Both the position numbers and the translations under genes were made by a program. The notes below the pieces were generated by a model that saw only the letters and a program-made list of their open reading frames with translations, searched no databases and was not told the origin of the DNA. A stretch of 64,000 nt of DNA from an uncultured Prevotella sp. (GTDB taxonomy: Bacteria; Bacteroidota; Bacteroidia; Bacteroidales; Bacteroidaceae), in assembly GCA_944319795.1 (NCBI GenBank), contig CALUFA010000001.1, positions 62,001 to 126,000 of the forward strand. Reading direction: 5' to 3'. Positions 42,801 through 50,976 of this stretch are shown one piece after another. Numbering within the stretch: the first letter of the stretch is position 1; the number at the start of each line of letters is the position of its first letter.

Positions 42801-43308
42801 AGCCCGTATAAGTCAGTTGGTTAATGAGGCTGATAAGAATATCGATTCCTTGAGCGAAGTCGTTGTTTATTACAAAGATTTGTATAATATTTTGTGCAAT
42901 CAAGTAAGGGAGCAGGCTGAAGCTATTACGTTTGAATGTGTTCCTGTATCATTAAAAGATTGGACGTGTATTGACCGTTACGTTTTATTCGACAAAACAC
43001 TCTTATCTTATTTATTTGACGTATTGAATAAACAATGTGAAATATCGGTGCATGAGACTGTCGTCACACATGAAGATGTAAAGTATTTGACGTTGGAACT
43101 TAAAGGTAAGAAAACGGTTTTTCTTGATGAAAACCGTCACGACCTATTCGCTCCATTGGTGCAAAACATTCCTTTTTTTGTGTGTAGGCAGATCATGCGT
43201 GAAGTGGCTGAACAGACCAACCGTCATGGATGTGGCTTAAGAATAAGTTCGGATAATAATGGTATTACATATATATTCGTTACATTTGCAAAAGCGTTTG
43301 TCCAATGA
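39844..43308 (+). CDS. Large hybrid sensor protein with histidine-kinase ATPase domain (DUF5112/DUF5113-like)
   Basis: A 1154-residue protein starting with a short hydrophobic signal and lipobox-like FSAC (Cys15). Residues about 20-390 are helical TPR-like repeats, predicted periplasmic. A membrane helix lies near 392-417, then a coiled coil and a HATPase_c domain with N-box LNTLADNARKF (591-601), G1 DSGIGLSE (from 625) and G2 GHGFGL (from 646). A second hydrophobic segment at about 693-712, a second periplasmic part and another membrane helix near 855-880 follow. The C-terminal part has LKHETMYYPARI with His980, which resembles a phosphorylated H-box, but lacks good N and G boxes; the first half lacks an H-box His. 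The stop overlaps the response regulator start by four bases. Confidence 0.8.
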   Translation: MWLIVILGLFCFSACSNSGQADLVDKLNSLSYSFHYRNLDSVSTYAARALSASGRYSSGKAEAYNNLAFVDIARMEYRSARLRLDSVCLSSDNQVELLVADVQYMRLCQRESRNKDFYSYRERAIRRMKRIEEELGSMTPRMKMRYLYAKTEFPIVCSTYYYYVGLDKAAVESMALIDPSGEIQRDTAQYLNYLYQIGSGGIINGMPREATLQKEFEHLLKCHLLASRCGMTYWQANSLQAISEHLLNGEDGKRLVSNNKAAMTYLNNHGMPDSLMAGYLAQMALDLFVEYGDVYQVAAAYRTLSRCYWALGDNSSSLICLERALTGNSAIRQAPAMIASIRECLSLVYSAMNDKNNSDINRNAYLDIQEETRQDRQLEARAEQLEHVSAQLNMLIVCILALIVVIVTLLFVFHKLGKNKNNDAYISKLLLPLEEWEKRNNQKIAEQKDRYEAVNERMALIGLQLDKDKRRSLDNKAKVFIVSNVVTYIDRIINEVKKLKEEKYDESVRNERFSYMTELTEKINEYNNVLTHWIQLQQGQLNLHIESFNLKDVFDVLAKSGVAFKLNGIRLNVATTAMVVKADKVLTLFMLNTLADNARKFTPEGGHVEVYAEGGNGYVEISVKDSGIGLSESELAGIFDRKINNGHGFGLMNCKGIMDKYKKISHIFNVCGIFAESVKGKGSRFYFRLPYGIFKCIMLAVGLLSFVNVNAWNTIDNSNAAEYLLKADACADSAYFCNVNGEYKKALVFADSVVGYLNAHYKNIHPHGSDLMVLSGGRTASLPAELKWFHDSVRTNYDVILDIRNESAVAALALHEWDMYVYNNDIYTRLFKERSADRGLDDYCLTMQESRTNKTIAVIVLVLLLFIIVSAFYFLYYRHVLYFRFCAERVNKANKVLLSDASDKEKLDAINSIDTSKYPKTLKIVIKKVKDELERSVAFDESSQLSLELAEDELSRMKYETEKMYVCNNVIDNGLSALKHETMYYPARISQLVNEADKNIDSLSEVVVYYKDLYNILCNQVREQAEAITFECVPVSLKDWTCIDRYVLFDKTLLSYLFDVLNKQCEISVHETVVTHEDVKYLTLELKGKKTVFLDENRHDLFAPLVQNIPFFVCRQIMREVAEQTNRHGCGLRISSDNNGITYIFVTFAKAFVQ

Positions 43309-44072
43309 AAGTATTGGATGTTTCTGATAAGATAAAATTAAAGGGTATGGATAAGTTTAAGGTTATAATAGTTGAAGATGTTCCTTTGGAATTGAAAGGC
43401 ACTGAAGGCATCTTAAAAAACGATGTTCCGGAAGCCGAGATAATAGGAACGGCTAGCAGTGAGGTTGAGTATTGGCGTTTGTTGAAACAGCAACAGCCTG
43501 ACCTTGTTTTACTTGACCTTGGCCTTGGCGGTTCGACAACCGTCGGGGTTGAAATTTGTCGACAGACGAAGGAAATGGCTCCATTGGTCAAGATTCTCAT
43601 ATTTACGGGTGAGATCTTGAACGAAAAATTATGGGTGGATGTACTTGATGCCGGCTGTGACGGAATAATACTTAAGTGTGGAGAATTGCTTACAAGGGAC
43701 GATGTTGCCAGTGTCATGGGCGGTAGAAAGTATGTATTCAACCAGCCGATCCTTGAAAAGATAATAAAGCGTTTCAAGTACAGTGTAAACAAACAGATTT
43801 TGAGACAGGAGTCGTTGGTCTATTATGAGATTGACGAATACGACGAGCGTTTTTTACGTCATCTTGCATTGGGTTATACAAAAGAGCAAATTACAGGGTT
43901 GAGGGGCATGCCGTTTGGCGTGAAAAGCCTGGAAAAACGTCAGAACGAGTTGGTAAAGAAGCTCTTTCCCGACGGTAACGGAGGCATTGGCGTGAACGCA
44001 ACGCGCCTTGTTACGAAGGCGATAGAGCTTCATATACTTGACGCAGACAACTTACGTCCTGACGATAATTGA
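43305..44072 (+). CDS. Response regulator with atypical LuxR-like output domain
   Basis: A 255-residue protein with an N-terminal receiver: acidic pair in IIVEDVP, phosphoacceptor Asp in DLVLLDLGLGG, Thr in ILIFTGE and Lys in ILKCGE. The C-terminal part (EYDERFLRHLALGYTKEQI and LEKRQNELVKKLFP) resembles a NarL/LuxR helix-turn-helix with an unusual recognition helix. ATG at 43305 overlaps the sensor stop; an internal ATG at 43347 would give a start nearer the receiver (MDKFKVIIVED) and is a real alternative. It is the obvious partner of the upstream sensor. Targets are unknown; the linked kdgK-kdgA genes are candidates. Confidence 0.88.
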   Translation: MKVLDVSDKIKLKGMDKFKVIIVEDVPLELKGTEGILKNDVPEAEIIGTASSEVEYWRLLKQQQPDLVLLDLGLGGSTTVGVEICRQTKEMAPLVKILIFTGEILNEKLWVDVLDAGCDGIILKCGELLTRDDVASVMGGRKYVFNQPILEKIIKRFKYSVNKQILRQESLVYYEIDEYDERFLRHLALGYTKEQITGLRGMPFGVKSLEKRQNELVKKLFPDGNGGIGVNATRLVTKAIELHILDADNLRPDDN

Positions 44073-44076
44073 ACAA

Positions 44077-44697
44077 ATGCGTAGAAAATATAAGATATTG
44101 CCGTATTTGACAGTCATTCTTGTCGTCTTACAGCTTGCCACGATTCTTTTTTCCTGGATAGTGGCTTCTGTTGTTCCGTCATTGCCGTGCAGGTCCATGT
44201 TAAGCGGTGAAGGCATCAGATGGTTTCTTGGAAGTTTTGTTGACAACATCTCAGGCCGGTTGCTTGCATGGCTCCTACTTTGTGCAATAGCATACGGTTC
44301 TTTTGTGCATAGCGGCTTGCAAGGCGCATTCGCCATATTGATAAAAGGGGAGAATGCCATTGGTTACCGTCAACGTCATGCATTGTATGTGGCGGTTGTT
44401 TTGTGTGTCGCCATTCTTGCGGTAGTAGCATTGCTCGTTTTTATGCCCGATTCGGTTCTACTTGGTGTTTCCGGCAGTTTGTTCCCGAGCGCTTTCAGTG
44501 CCGCGGTCGTACCGTTGGCGGCGTTTGTGACGGTTGCGTCTTCAATTGCATACGGTATTTCAAGCGGCGAATATGCGGCAATACACGATGTTTTTGAAAA
44601 CCTTTATTACGGAATATATATGGCTGCGCCTATTTTCCCTGTGTACGTTTTAGCCGTGCAGTTGTTCTATTCCATAGGTTACGTGCTTTTATTATGA
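44077..44697 (+). CDS. Small membrane protein of unknown function
   Basis: A 206-residue protein with five or six hydrophobic segments (for example LTVILVVLQLATILFSWIVA and ALYVAVVLCVAILAVVALLV). It starts four bases after the response regulator stop, and a basic N-terminus MRRKYK precedes the first helix. I do not recognise the family with confidence. The tight spacing suggests a function tied to the two-component system, for example as a sensor accessory or target. It ends before a strong hairpin. Confidence 0.7.
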   Translation: MRRKYKILPYLTVILVVLQLATILFSWIVASVVPSLPCRSMLSGEGIRWFLGSFVDNISGRLLAWLLLCAIAYGSFVHSGLQGAFAILIKGENAIGYRQRHALYVAVVLCVAILAVVALLVFMPDSVLLGVSGSLFPSAFSAAVVPLAAFVTVASSIAYGISSGEYAAIHDVFENLYYGIYMAAPIFPVYVLAVQLFYSIGYVLLL

Positions 44698-44702
44698 GCA
44701 GG

Positions 44703-44757
44703 AAAAAGGCAGGCATGTCGGATTTACAAATCCGCAAATTCTCGTGCCTGCCTTTTT
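44703..44757. terminator. Bidirectional terminator between membrane protein gene and rpiB
   Basis: AAAAAGGCAGGCA at 44703-44715 pairs with TGCCTGCCTTTTT at 44745-44757, giving T-runs on both strands. An inner GGATTT/AAATCC stem extends it. Confidence 0.85.
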
Positions 44758-44777
44758 CATTATAAGTATTCGCAAAC

Positions 44778-45227
44778 TTATTTTTCAGCCGTTACGGGTA
44801 TCTTCTCGACCCTGCGCTGATGCCTGCCACCCTCGAAATTCGTCTTGAAGAACGTGTCGAGGATTTTCTCTGCAGTCTTGTTGTCAATGAAACGTCCCGG
44901 TAGAACGATTACGTTTGCGTCGTTGTGTTGGCGGATAAGTGCGCTGATTTCCTGGTTCCATGCCAAACCGGCGCGCACGGCTTGGTGCTTGTTCAGTGTT
45001 ATTGCCATGCCTTCGCCGCTGCCGCAAATTCCGATGCCGGGGTAAACGTCTCCGTTTTCGATTCCTTCGGCCAAGGCGTGGGCGAAATCGGGATAATCAC
45101 AACTCAAGTCGCTGTACGTGCCGTAGTCCTTATACGGGTAACCGTGCTCTTCGAGATACTGCACTACGAATTTTTTCAGCGGATAGCCGGCGTGGTCGCA
45201 GGCTAATCCTACAGTCTTGATTTCCAT
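44778..45227 (-). CDS. rpiB: Ribose 5-phosphate isomerase B
   Basis: A 149-residue RpiB-type isomerase that interconverts ribose 5-phosphate and ribulose 5-phosphate. The family motifs LACDHAGYPLK at the start and GICGSGEGMAITLNK with the catalytic Cys in the middle are present, followed by RAGLAWN and NVIVLPGR. It lies three bases behind the transketolase gene, so the two are an operon for the non-oxidative pentose phosphate pathway. Allose 6-phosphate isomerase is a theoretical alternative with the same fold. Confidence 0.95.
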   Translation of the reverse strand: MEIKTVGLACDHAGYPLKKFVVQYLEEHGYPYKDYGTYSDLSCDYPDFAHALAEGIENGDVYPGIGICGSGEGMAITLNKHQAVRAGLAWNQEISALIRQHNDANVIVLPGRFIDNKTAEKILDTFFKTNFEGGRHQRRVEKIPVTAEK

Positions 45228-45230
45228 AGT

Positions 45231-47249
45231 TTATTCCTCCATGAATGCTTTAACTTGGTTATATACGTTCTCGGCTGTGTATCCGAGTTTTTCGTCGAGT
45301 ACTTTGTAAGGTGCGGAGAAGCCGAAGCTCGGCATGCCGAATACTTTGCCGTTAGCCCCGACAAGACCTTCGAGCGTTACGGGCAGACCAGCCGTCATGC
45401 CGAAGATCTTAGCGCCCTTGGGCAACACGCTCTCTTGGTATTCCTTGCTTTGGCTGCGGAAAAGACCTTCGCTCGGAGCGCTTACAATGCGTACTTTCAC
45501 TCCGTCCTTGCGCAACAGTTCAGCTCCGGCTACGAGTGTCGACACCTCGGAGCCGTCGGCCAAGAGGATTATGTCATAGTCTTCATCAGAACCGGCCACT
45601 ACGTAAGCGCCCTTGCGTGCCTGTTCGTAATCGTTGCCTGCGGGCAGCTTGGCTATGTTTTGGCGCGAGAAAATGAGGGCGGTAGGCGTTTCGGTGTTTT
45701 CCATAGCCATAGCCCAGCATACGGTAGTCTCGTCGGCGTCGGCCGGACGGAACACGCGCACGCTGTCCTTGCCGTGGTGGTTCTTGAGTTTTTCCATAAG
45801 GCGTATCTGTGCCTCCTGTTCAACAGGCTCGTGCGTCGGGCCGTCTTCGCCTACGCGGAATGCGTCGTGCGTCCAAATGAACTTGATTGGAACTTCCATC
45901 AAGGCAGCCATGCGCACTGCCGGCTTCATGTAGTCGGAGAATACGAAGAACGTTCCGCATGCAGGGATGACGCCGCCGTGCAGGTACATACCGATGCACA
46001 TGCAGGCCATCGTAAGTTCGCTGACGCCAGCCTGGAAGAACGCGCCGCTGAAGTCGTCTTTTGTAAGAGACGTGGTTTTCTTAAGGAAACCGTCGGTCTT
46101 GTCGCTGTTAGACAAGTCGGCAGACGAGCAAATCATGTTGGGCACTTGCTCTGCCAGTACGCCCAAGCAGGCTGCAGATGCGGCACGCGTGGCCGAGCCT
46201 TCCTTTTGTACAACTGCGCTCCAGTCAACCTTGGGGGCGTTGCCGCTGAACCACTCTTTCATCAGTTCTGCTTTCTCCGGGTTGGCCTCTGCCCATGCCT
46301 TCTCTTCCGCGCGGCGCTCGGCAACGATTTTCTTCAGCTCTTCGTTGCGTCGTGCGTACAGTTCTTTAACTTCGGGGAATATTTGGAACGGGTTCTCCGG
46401 GTCGCCGCCGAGGTTCTTTATGGTGTTCACGTAAGCGTCGCCTCCGAGCGGTGCGCCGTGCGTCTTTATGCTGTGTTCGTAGCTTGTGCCGTCGTCCTTT
46501 ATAGCACCTTTGCCCATAACGGTTTTTCCGATGATTAGGGTGGGGCGGTGTTGCTCTTTCTGAGCCTCTGTCAGTGCGGCGCGTATCTCGTCGGCGTCAT
46601 TGCCGTTTATCTTCAGCACGTTCCAACCCCAAGCCTTGTATTTAGCTTCGGTGTCCTCGTCCATTACGGCGTTGCACTCGGTAGACAACTGGATGTCGTT
46701 TGAGTCGTAGAACATGATGAGGTTGTTCAATCCCAGTATGCCGGCAATGCGCCCCGTGCCCTGTGATATTTCCTCTTCTACGCCGCCGTCTGATATGTAA
46801 GCGTAAATCTTGTGCTGCATAACCTCCTTGCCCAAACGTGCCTCGAGGAATTTTTCGGCAACAGCTGCTCCTGCCGCAAACGTATGGCCTTGTCCGAGCG
46901 GTCCTGACGTATTTTCGATGCCGCGCTCGATGTCGCGCTCAGGGTGTCCAGGGGTGGGAGAGCCCCACTGGCGGAACTGGGCCAATTCGTCAAGCGTGAA
47001 TTTGCCTTGCAGGCACAATGCGCTGTAAAGCATCGGAGACATGTGTCCCGGGTCGAGATAGAAGCGGTCGCGGCCGGCCCAAGACGGGTCTTCAGGGTCG
47101 TAAACCAAAAATTCAGAGAAAAGTACATTTATAAAATCGGCACCGCCCATGGCGCCGCCAGGGTGTCCCGATTTAGCTTTCTCAACCATTGACGCAGCCA
47201 GGACGCGTATGTTGTCGGCTGCCTTGTTCATTAGATTCTTGTCATTCAT
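45231..47249 (-). CDS. tkt: Transketolase
   Basis: A 672-residue thiamine diphosphate enzyme of the pentose phosphate pathway with full length and domain order. The N-terminal domain shows EKAKSGHPGGAMGGADF and the cofactor region GPLGQGHTFAAG and ISDGGVEEEISQG. The pyrimidine domain has THDAFRVGEDGPTHEPVEQEAQIR near residue 470. It is translated just upstream of rpiB. A classic promoter lies 56 bases upstream of its start. Confidence 0.97.
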   Translation of the reverse strand: MNDKNLMNKAADNIRVLAASMVEKAKSGHPGGAMGGADFINVLFSEFLVYDPEDPSWAGRDRFYLDPGHMSPMLYSALCLQGKFTLDELAQFRQWGSPTPGHPERDIERGIENTSGPLGQGHTFAAGAAVAEKFLEARLGKEVMQHKIYAYISDGGVEEEISQGTGRIAGILGLNNLIMFYDSNDIQLSTECNAVMDEDTEAKYKAWGWNVLKINGNDADEIRAALTEAQKEQHRPTLIIGKTVMGKGAIKDDGTSYEHSIKTHGAPLGGDAYVNTIKNLGGDPENPFQIFPEVKELYARRNEELKKIVAERRAEEKAWAEANPEKAELMKEWFSGNAPKVDWSAVVQKEGSATRAASAACLGVLAEQVPNMICSSADLSNSDKTDGFLKKTTSLTKDDFSGAFFQAGVSELTMACMCIGMYLHGGVIPACGTFFVFSDYMKPAVRMAALMEVPIKFIWTHDAFRVGEDGPTHEPVEQEAQIRLMEKLKNHHGKDSVRVFRPADADETTVCWAMAMENTETPTALIFSRQNIAKLPAGNDYEQARKGAYVVAGSDEDYDIILLADGSEVSTLVAGAELLRKDGVKVRIVSAPSEGLFRSQSKEYQESVLPKGAKIFGMTAGLPVTLEGLVGANGKVFGMPSFGFSAPYKVLDEKLGYTAENVYNQVKAFMEE

Positions 47250-47304
47250 TATTTATAGTATTAAGGAATTTATGTTAGCAGTTTATTTTCGGTCGTCTTC
47301 TTTG

Positions 47305-47335
47305 CAAAGATAGCACTTTTTAATATAATTACAAA
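47305..47335 (-). promoter_or_regulatory. Bacteroidetes-type promoter for tkt-rpiB
   Basis: On the minus strand TTTG (47332-47335) is followed after 19 bases by TATCTTTG (47305-47312), an ideal match to both boxes. Confidence 0.8.
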
Positions 47336-47432
47336 GGGAAAAGACGTTTAAACTTCTAAAAAGCTACATAAATGTACTTTATTGAGAGTTTTACGTAGAC
47401 GGAATGTGTTCATTCGTCGCATTTCGGTAGTT

Positions 47433-47469
47433 AAAGGTGCGGTAAAAAGGTGGCTTTTACCGCACCTTT
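47433..47469. repeat. Perfect 15-base hairpin AAAGGTGCGGTAAAA
   Basis: Arms 47433-47447 and 47455-47469 pair perfectly with loop AGGTGGC. It belongs to the AAAAGG hairpin family and lies in the 850-base gap between divergent tkt and the aminopeptidase gene. Confidence 0.85.
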
Positions 47470-47506
47470 GACAAGCCTGCAGGCCATTCAAAATCGGTAT
47501 ATATAA

Positions 47507-47588
47507 TAAAAGGTGGCCTTTGGGGTTGTAAAAGGAGGCAAATTGCAATGTAAAAGGATACCTTTCACGGCGTAAAAGGCATCCTTTT
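47507..47588. repeat. Cluster of AAAAGG hairpin units
   Basis: AAAAGG occurs five times in 82 bases here. The segment 47552-47588 (AAAAGGATACC with GGCATCCTTTT) forms a hairpin with one internal mismatch. Unlike other copies, this is a tandem cluster. Apart from the repeats, two promoters and the element at 47819, the 47250-48099 gap holds nothing I can call; a 64-codon frame at 47620 has no recognisable content. Confidence 0.65.
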
Positions 47589-47818
47589 GCGCTTACTTTA
47601 GGCGTATTGGCGTTTTGCGTTGATAATCAATGGGTTAATGTCTTGCGTGAAATCCTTTTATATAGTGTGGCGCCTGATGCATCCCTTTTGTCTTGATGAT
47701 GCCGGTTTTGGATGCAATTGGGCGTTTAGTAAACACCATTATAATATTAAATTAATGTGTAATCAAGGATGGCGAATTGAGTCTTTGTCGGGCAATATGC
47801 CGCCTAATGCCTGATTTA

Positions 47819-47901
47819 TACGCCAGTTTGGTATAAGGATTGTTCCACAAAAAATTGTTGTATTGATTTCATTTTCTTATTTCTTATGCCGAACTCGCGT
47901 A
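47819..47901. mobile_element. Short MITE-like element related to that at 29.6 kb
   Basis: The ends TACGCCAGTTTGGTATAAG (47819-47837) and the inverse of TACGCGAGTTCGGCATAAG (47883-47901) match at 16 of 19 positions. Its interior TTGTTCCACAAAAAATTGTT and the bases before it (AATATGCCGCC) are also found near 29555-29600, next to the larger element. Confidence 0.5.
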
Positions 47902-48020
47902 TTTATAGGATGAATATTGTCGTCCGCCACAATGCAAGGGGGTATCATCGGCAAAGGTAATGGATTTTTGGTAAAAATGACATTTTATTCGTAGGAAATG
48001 GAATTTTCATCCATTTTTAT

Positions 48021-48051
48021 TTTGTTGTTCAACATACTTACACTATCTTTG
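48021..48051 (+). promoter_or_regulatory. Bacteroidetes-type promoter for the aminopeptidase P gene
   Basis: TTTG at 48021-48024 and TATCTTTG at 48044-48051 are separated by exactly 19 bases, followed by CATAAG. The start codon is 49 bases downstream. Confidence 0.8.
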
Positions 48052-48099
48052 CATAAGTTAAGTTGCATTTTGGCAATATAAATTAAAAATTGTAACCTT

Positions 48100-49497
48100 A
48101 TGTTCAATAGAGAAACTTATGTTAAACGCCGTGCAGAGTTGAAGAAGCTGGTGAAAGACGGTGTGATAATACTGTTCGGCAATAACGATTCGCCGGTAAA
48201 TTATCCGTCAAACAGTTATTATCCGTTCCGCCAGGATTCGTCGTTCCTGTATTATTTCGGCTTGGGGCGTGACGGCCTTGTAGGAATAATAGATGTAGAC
48301 AATGGCACGGAGACCCTTGTAGGCGACGACATAGACATTGAAGATATTGTATGGTTCGGCTCTGTTGACAGCGTAAGCGGCATGGCCGCAAGCGTAGGAG
48401 TGGCCAACACTGCACCGATGAAACAACTCCAGGCGATATGCAACGAGGCGTTGAAGCTGCACAGGCGCATACATTTCCTGCCGCCGTACAGGTTTGATAC
48501 GAAGCTGCAGATATCCGACCTTCTCGGCATACATCCGAGCCAGCAGAAAGAAGCCGCTTCGCTTGAGCTGATAAACGCCGTCGTGAAGATGCGCTCCGTC
48601 AAGGAACAGCAGGAGATCGACGAAATAGAAGACGCATGCTCGATAGGTTACAAAATGCATACGGCCGCTATGAGGGCTACGCGCCCGGGAGTGACCGAGA
48701 AATACGTAGGCGGAATAGTAAACGGCGTGGCCAATTCATACGGCGCAATGGTTAGTTTCGCCACTATATTCACGCAGCACGGCGAGATAATGCACGGCGT
48801 GCCCCGTTGGGACGAACTGGAGGAAGGACGGCTTGCTCTTTGCGACGCAGGCGCGGAAAACATGAACAACTATTGCTCGGACAATACGCGCACGTATCCC
48901 GTCGGTGGAAAGTTCACCCAGCGTCAGTTGGACATTTACCGCATAGTGGAGGCATGCCATGACTACGTTCTCGAGGTGGCCAAACCAGGTGTGAAATATA
49001 AGGACGTGCACTTGGCCGTATGCCGGCTGATGGCGGAACGGCTGAAGGAACTCGGCTTGATGAAAGGCGACGTCGACGAAGCCGTAAGCGCCGGGGCGCA
49101 TGCCATGTTCCTGCCGCACGGACTCGGCCACATGATGGGACTGGACGTACACGACATGGAAGGATTAGGGCAGATATACGTAGGTTTTGACGACGAGACG
49201 CGCCCTTCGACGCAGTTCGGTACTAACGCGTTGCGGATGGGCCGCAGGTTAGAGCAAGGTTTCGTAGTAACCGACGAACCTGGTATTTATTTCATACCGG
49301 CGCTGATAGATGATTGGAAGGCCCGGGGCCTGCATAAGGACTTCATAAATTACGACCTGTTAGAGACTTATAAGGATTTCGGCGGAATCCGCATAGAGGA
49401 CGACTTGCTGATAACCGCAGACGGTTGCCGTTTCCTCGGCAAGGACAGGATACCTTATCATCCGCAGGATGTTGAAGACTTCATGGCGAGCAATTAA
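48100..49497 (+). CDS. Aminopeptidase P family (Xaa-Pro) metallopeptidase
   Basis: A 465-residue M24B peptidase that removes N-terminal residues preceding proline. The N-terminal creatinase-like domain (FLYYFGLGRDGLVGIIDVDNG) is followed by the pita-bread catalytic domain. The two-metal site is formed by Asp in ALCDAGAENMNNYCSDNTRTYP, His in HGLGHMMGLDVHD, and the Glu residues in VVTDEPGIYF and GIRIEDDLLIT. No signal peptide, so cytosolic. It is followed after 35 bases by a secreted C1 peptidase gene and both may be co-transcribed. Confidence 0.93.
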   Translation: MFNRETYVKRRAELKKLVKDGVIILFGNNDSPVNYPSNSYYPFRQDSSFLYYFGLGRDGLVGIIDVDNGTETLVGDDIDIEDIVWFGSVDSVSGMAASVGVANTAPMKQLQAICNEALKLHRRIHFLPPYRFDTKLQISDLLGIHPSQQKEAASLELINAVVKMRSVKEQQEIDEIEDACSIGYKMHTAAMRATRPGVTEKYVGGIVNGVANSYGAMVSFATIFTQHGEIMHGVPRWDELEEGRLALCDAGAENMNNYCSDNTRTYPVGGKFTQRQLDIYRIVEACHDYVLEVAKPGVKYKDVHLAVCRLMAERLKELGLMKGDVDEAVSAGAHAMFLPHGLGHMMGLDVHDMEGLGQIYVGFDDETRPSTQFGTNALRMGRRLEQGFVVTDEPGIYFIPALIDDWKARGLHKDFINYDLLETYKDFGGIRIEDDLLITADGCRFLGKDRIPYHPQDVEDFMASN

Positions 49498-49532
49498 TCA
49501 AGACAAATTAATAACAAATACAGGGAAAAGAA

Positions 49533-50735
49533 ATGAAAAAATTATTTGCAGTGTGCCTGCTGGCCTGCCTTGCGGTAGGTGCCAATGCGCAGGACAAGAA
49601 AAACTCTACAAGTAAGGAAGCGCCTACGTTTACGACGGTCAAGGCTAATCCTATAACGAGCATCAAGGACCAGAACCGCAGCGGAACCTGCTGGGCGTAT
49701 TCTACGTTGAGCTTCCTTGAGAGCGAAATCCTCAAGAACACGGGTAAGACTTACAATCTTTGCGAGATGTTCATAGCCAACAAGGATTACATGGACCGCG
49801 CCGTCCTTACCGTCAGGATGCACGGAGACAGCCAGTTCTCACAGGGTGGAAGTTTCTCTGACGTCGTTACCATAATGAAAGAGCACGGTATTTGCCCGGA
49901 AGAGGCGATGCCGGCCCCCGGTACGCTTACGGGCGACTCCTTGGCCAACTTTGACGAGTTTTTCGGCGTAATGGAACCTTATGTTGCCGCAATCTCGAAG
50001 AGCAAGGCAAAAAAGATTTCACAGCAGTGGCGCAAGGGACTGCAAGGTATTATCGACGCATACCTCGGCGAATGCCCCGAGAAATTTGTTTACGAAGGTA
50101 AGGAATACACTCCGAAGACATTTGCCGAAAGCCTTGGCATAAACCTTGACGACTATGTGTCGATAACCAGCTTCACGCACCATCCGTTCTACACCCAGTT
50201 TGCCATCGAGGTACAGGACAACTGGCGTTGGAAGCCGTCGTATAACGTGCCGATGGACGAAATGATGCGCATCATCGACAATGCCATAAACGAAGGCTAT
50301 ACGATAGCCTGGGGCGGCGATGTGACCGAGGACGGCTTCACACGCAAGGGCTTGGGCATGGCTTACGACGTCAAGAAGGCACGCAGCATGGCCGGAACCG
50401 ATGCCGACAGATGGTTTAAATTGTCTGCTACGGAGAAGAGGAGCAAGCTCGACTCGCTCGGAGTTGACGCTCCCGAGATTGTGCCTACGCAGGAAATGCG
50501 CCAGGAAGCATTCGACAACTGGGAAACCACCGACGACCACGGAATGCACCTTTACGGCATAGCCAAGGACAAGAACGGCAAGCAGTTCTATATGGTTAAG
50601 AACTCTTGGGGAGAGTATGGCGATTATAAGGGAACATGGTACATGAGCAAGAACTTCGTAGCTTACAAGACTATGAACTTCATGGTTAATAAGAACGCCA
50701 TACCTAAGGACATTAGGAAAAAATTAGGAATCTGA
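49533..50735 (+). CDS. Secreted C1-family cysteine peptidase (bleomycin hydrolase/PepC-like)
   Basis: A 400-residue papain-clan peptidase with signal peptide MKKLFAVCLLACLAVGANAQ (residues 1-20). The active site is Cys53 in NRSGTCWAYSTLSFLE, His336 in DDHGMHLYGIA and Asn357 in VKNSWGEYGD. The long insert with EYTPKTFAESLGINLDDYVSI is characteristic of the bleomycin hydrolase/aminopeptidase C branch, which is usually cytosolic; the export signal is typical of Bacteroidetes copies. The bases AGGGAAAAG precede the ATG and may act as a weak ribosome-binding site. A terminator follows. Confidence 0.92.
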   Translation: MKKLFAVCLLACLAVGANAQDKKNSTSKEAPTFTTVKANPITSIKDQNRSGTCWAYSTLSFLESEILKNTGKTYNLCEMFIANKDYMDRAVLTVRMHGDSQFSQGGSFSDVVTIMKEHGICPEEAMPAPGTLTGDSLANFDEFFGVMEPYVAAISKSKAKKISQQWRKGLQGIIDAYLGECPEKFVYEGKEYTPKTFAESLGINLDDYVSITSFTHHPFYTQFAIEVQDNWRWKPSYNVPMDEMMRIIDNAINEGYTIAWGGDVTEDGFTRKGLGMAYDVKKARSMAGTDADRWFKLSATEKRSKLDSLGVDAPEIVPTQEMRQEAFDNWETTDDHGMHLYGIAKDKNGKQFYMVKNSWGEYGDYKGTWYMSKNFVAYKTMNFMVNKNAIPKDIRKKLGI

Positions 50736-50752
50736 TTATAATTAATCTAACC

Positions 50753-50793
50753 AAGCGGGTTGCAGGTCTGTAAAGTCTGTAACCCGCTTTTTA
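50753..50793 (+). terminator. Rho-independent terminator after the C1 peptidase gene
   Basis: AAGCGGGTT at 50753-50761 pairs perfectly with AACCCGCTT at 50781-50789 and is followed by TTTTATTTG. Confidence 0.85.
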
Positions 50794-50976
50794 TTTGATT
50801 TAGTTTATTAAAGTGAAATTCTGAATTTTCTTGCATAAAATCACCTTTTTCTTGTTTTTTATTTGTAATTTTACACGCTCTTTATTCCATTTGTAAGCCG
50901 GCATGTGCAATCTGCCGTGCTAAAAGCGGCTTGTCGGGGATAAGGATTTGGATAAGAAAAAATAAAAAACGATATA

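Noticed and set aside
45255-46538. 427-codon frame on the plus strand opposite tkt
   Set aside because: It is antisense to a full-length transketolase; translation rich in His, Ala, Arg and Cys is a typical shadow.
47620-47814. 64-codon frame between tkt and the aminopeptidase gene
   Set aside because: No motif or conservation can be seen, and it sits between repeat elements.
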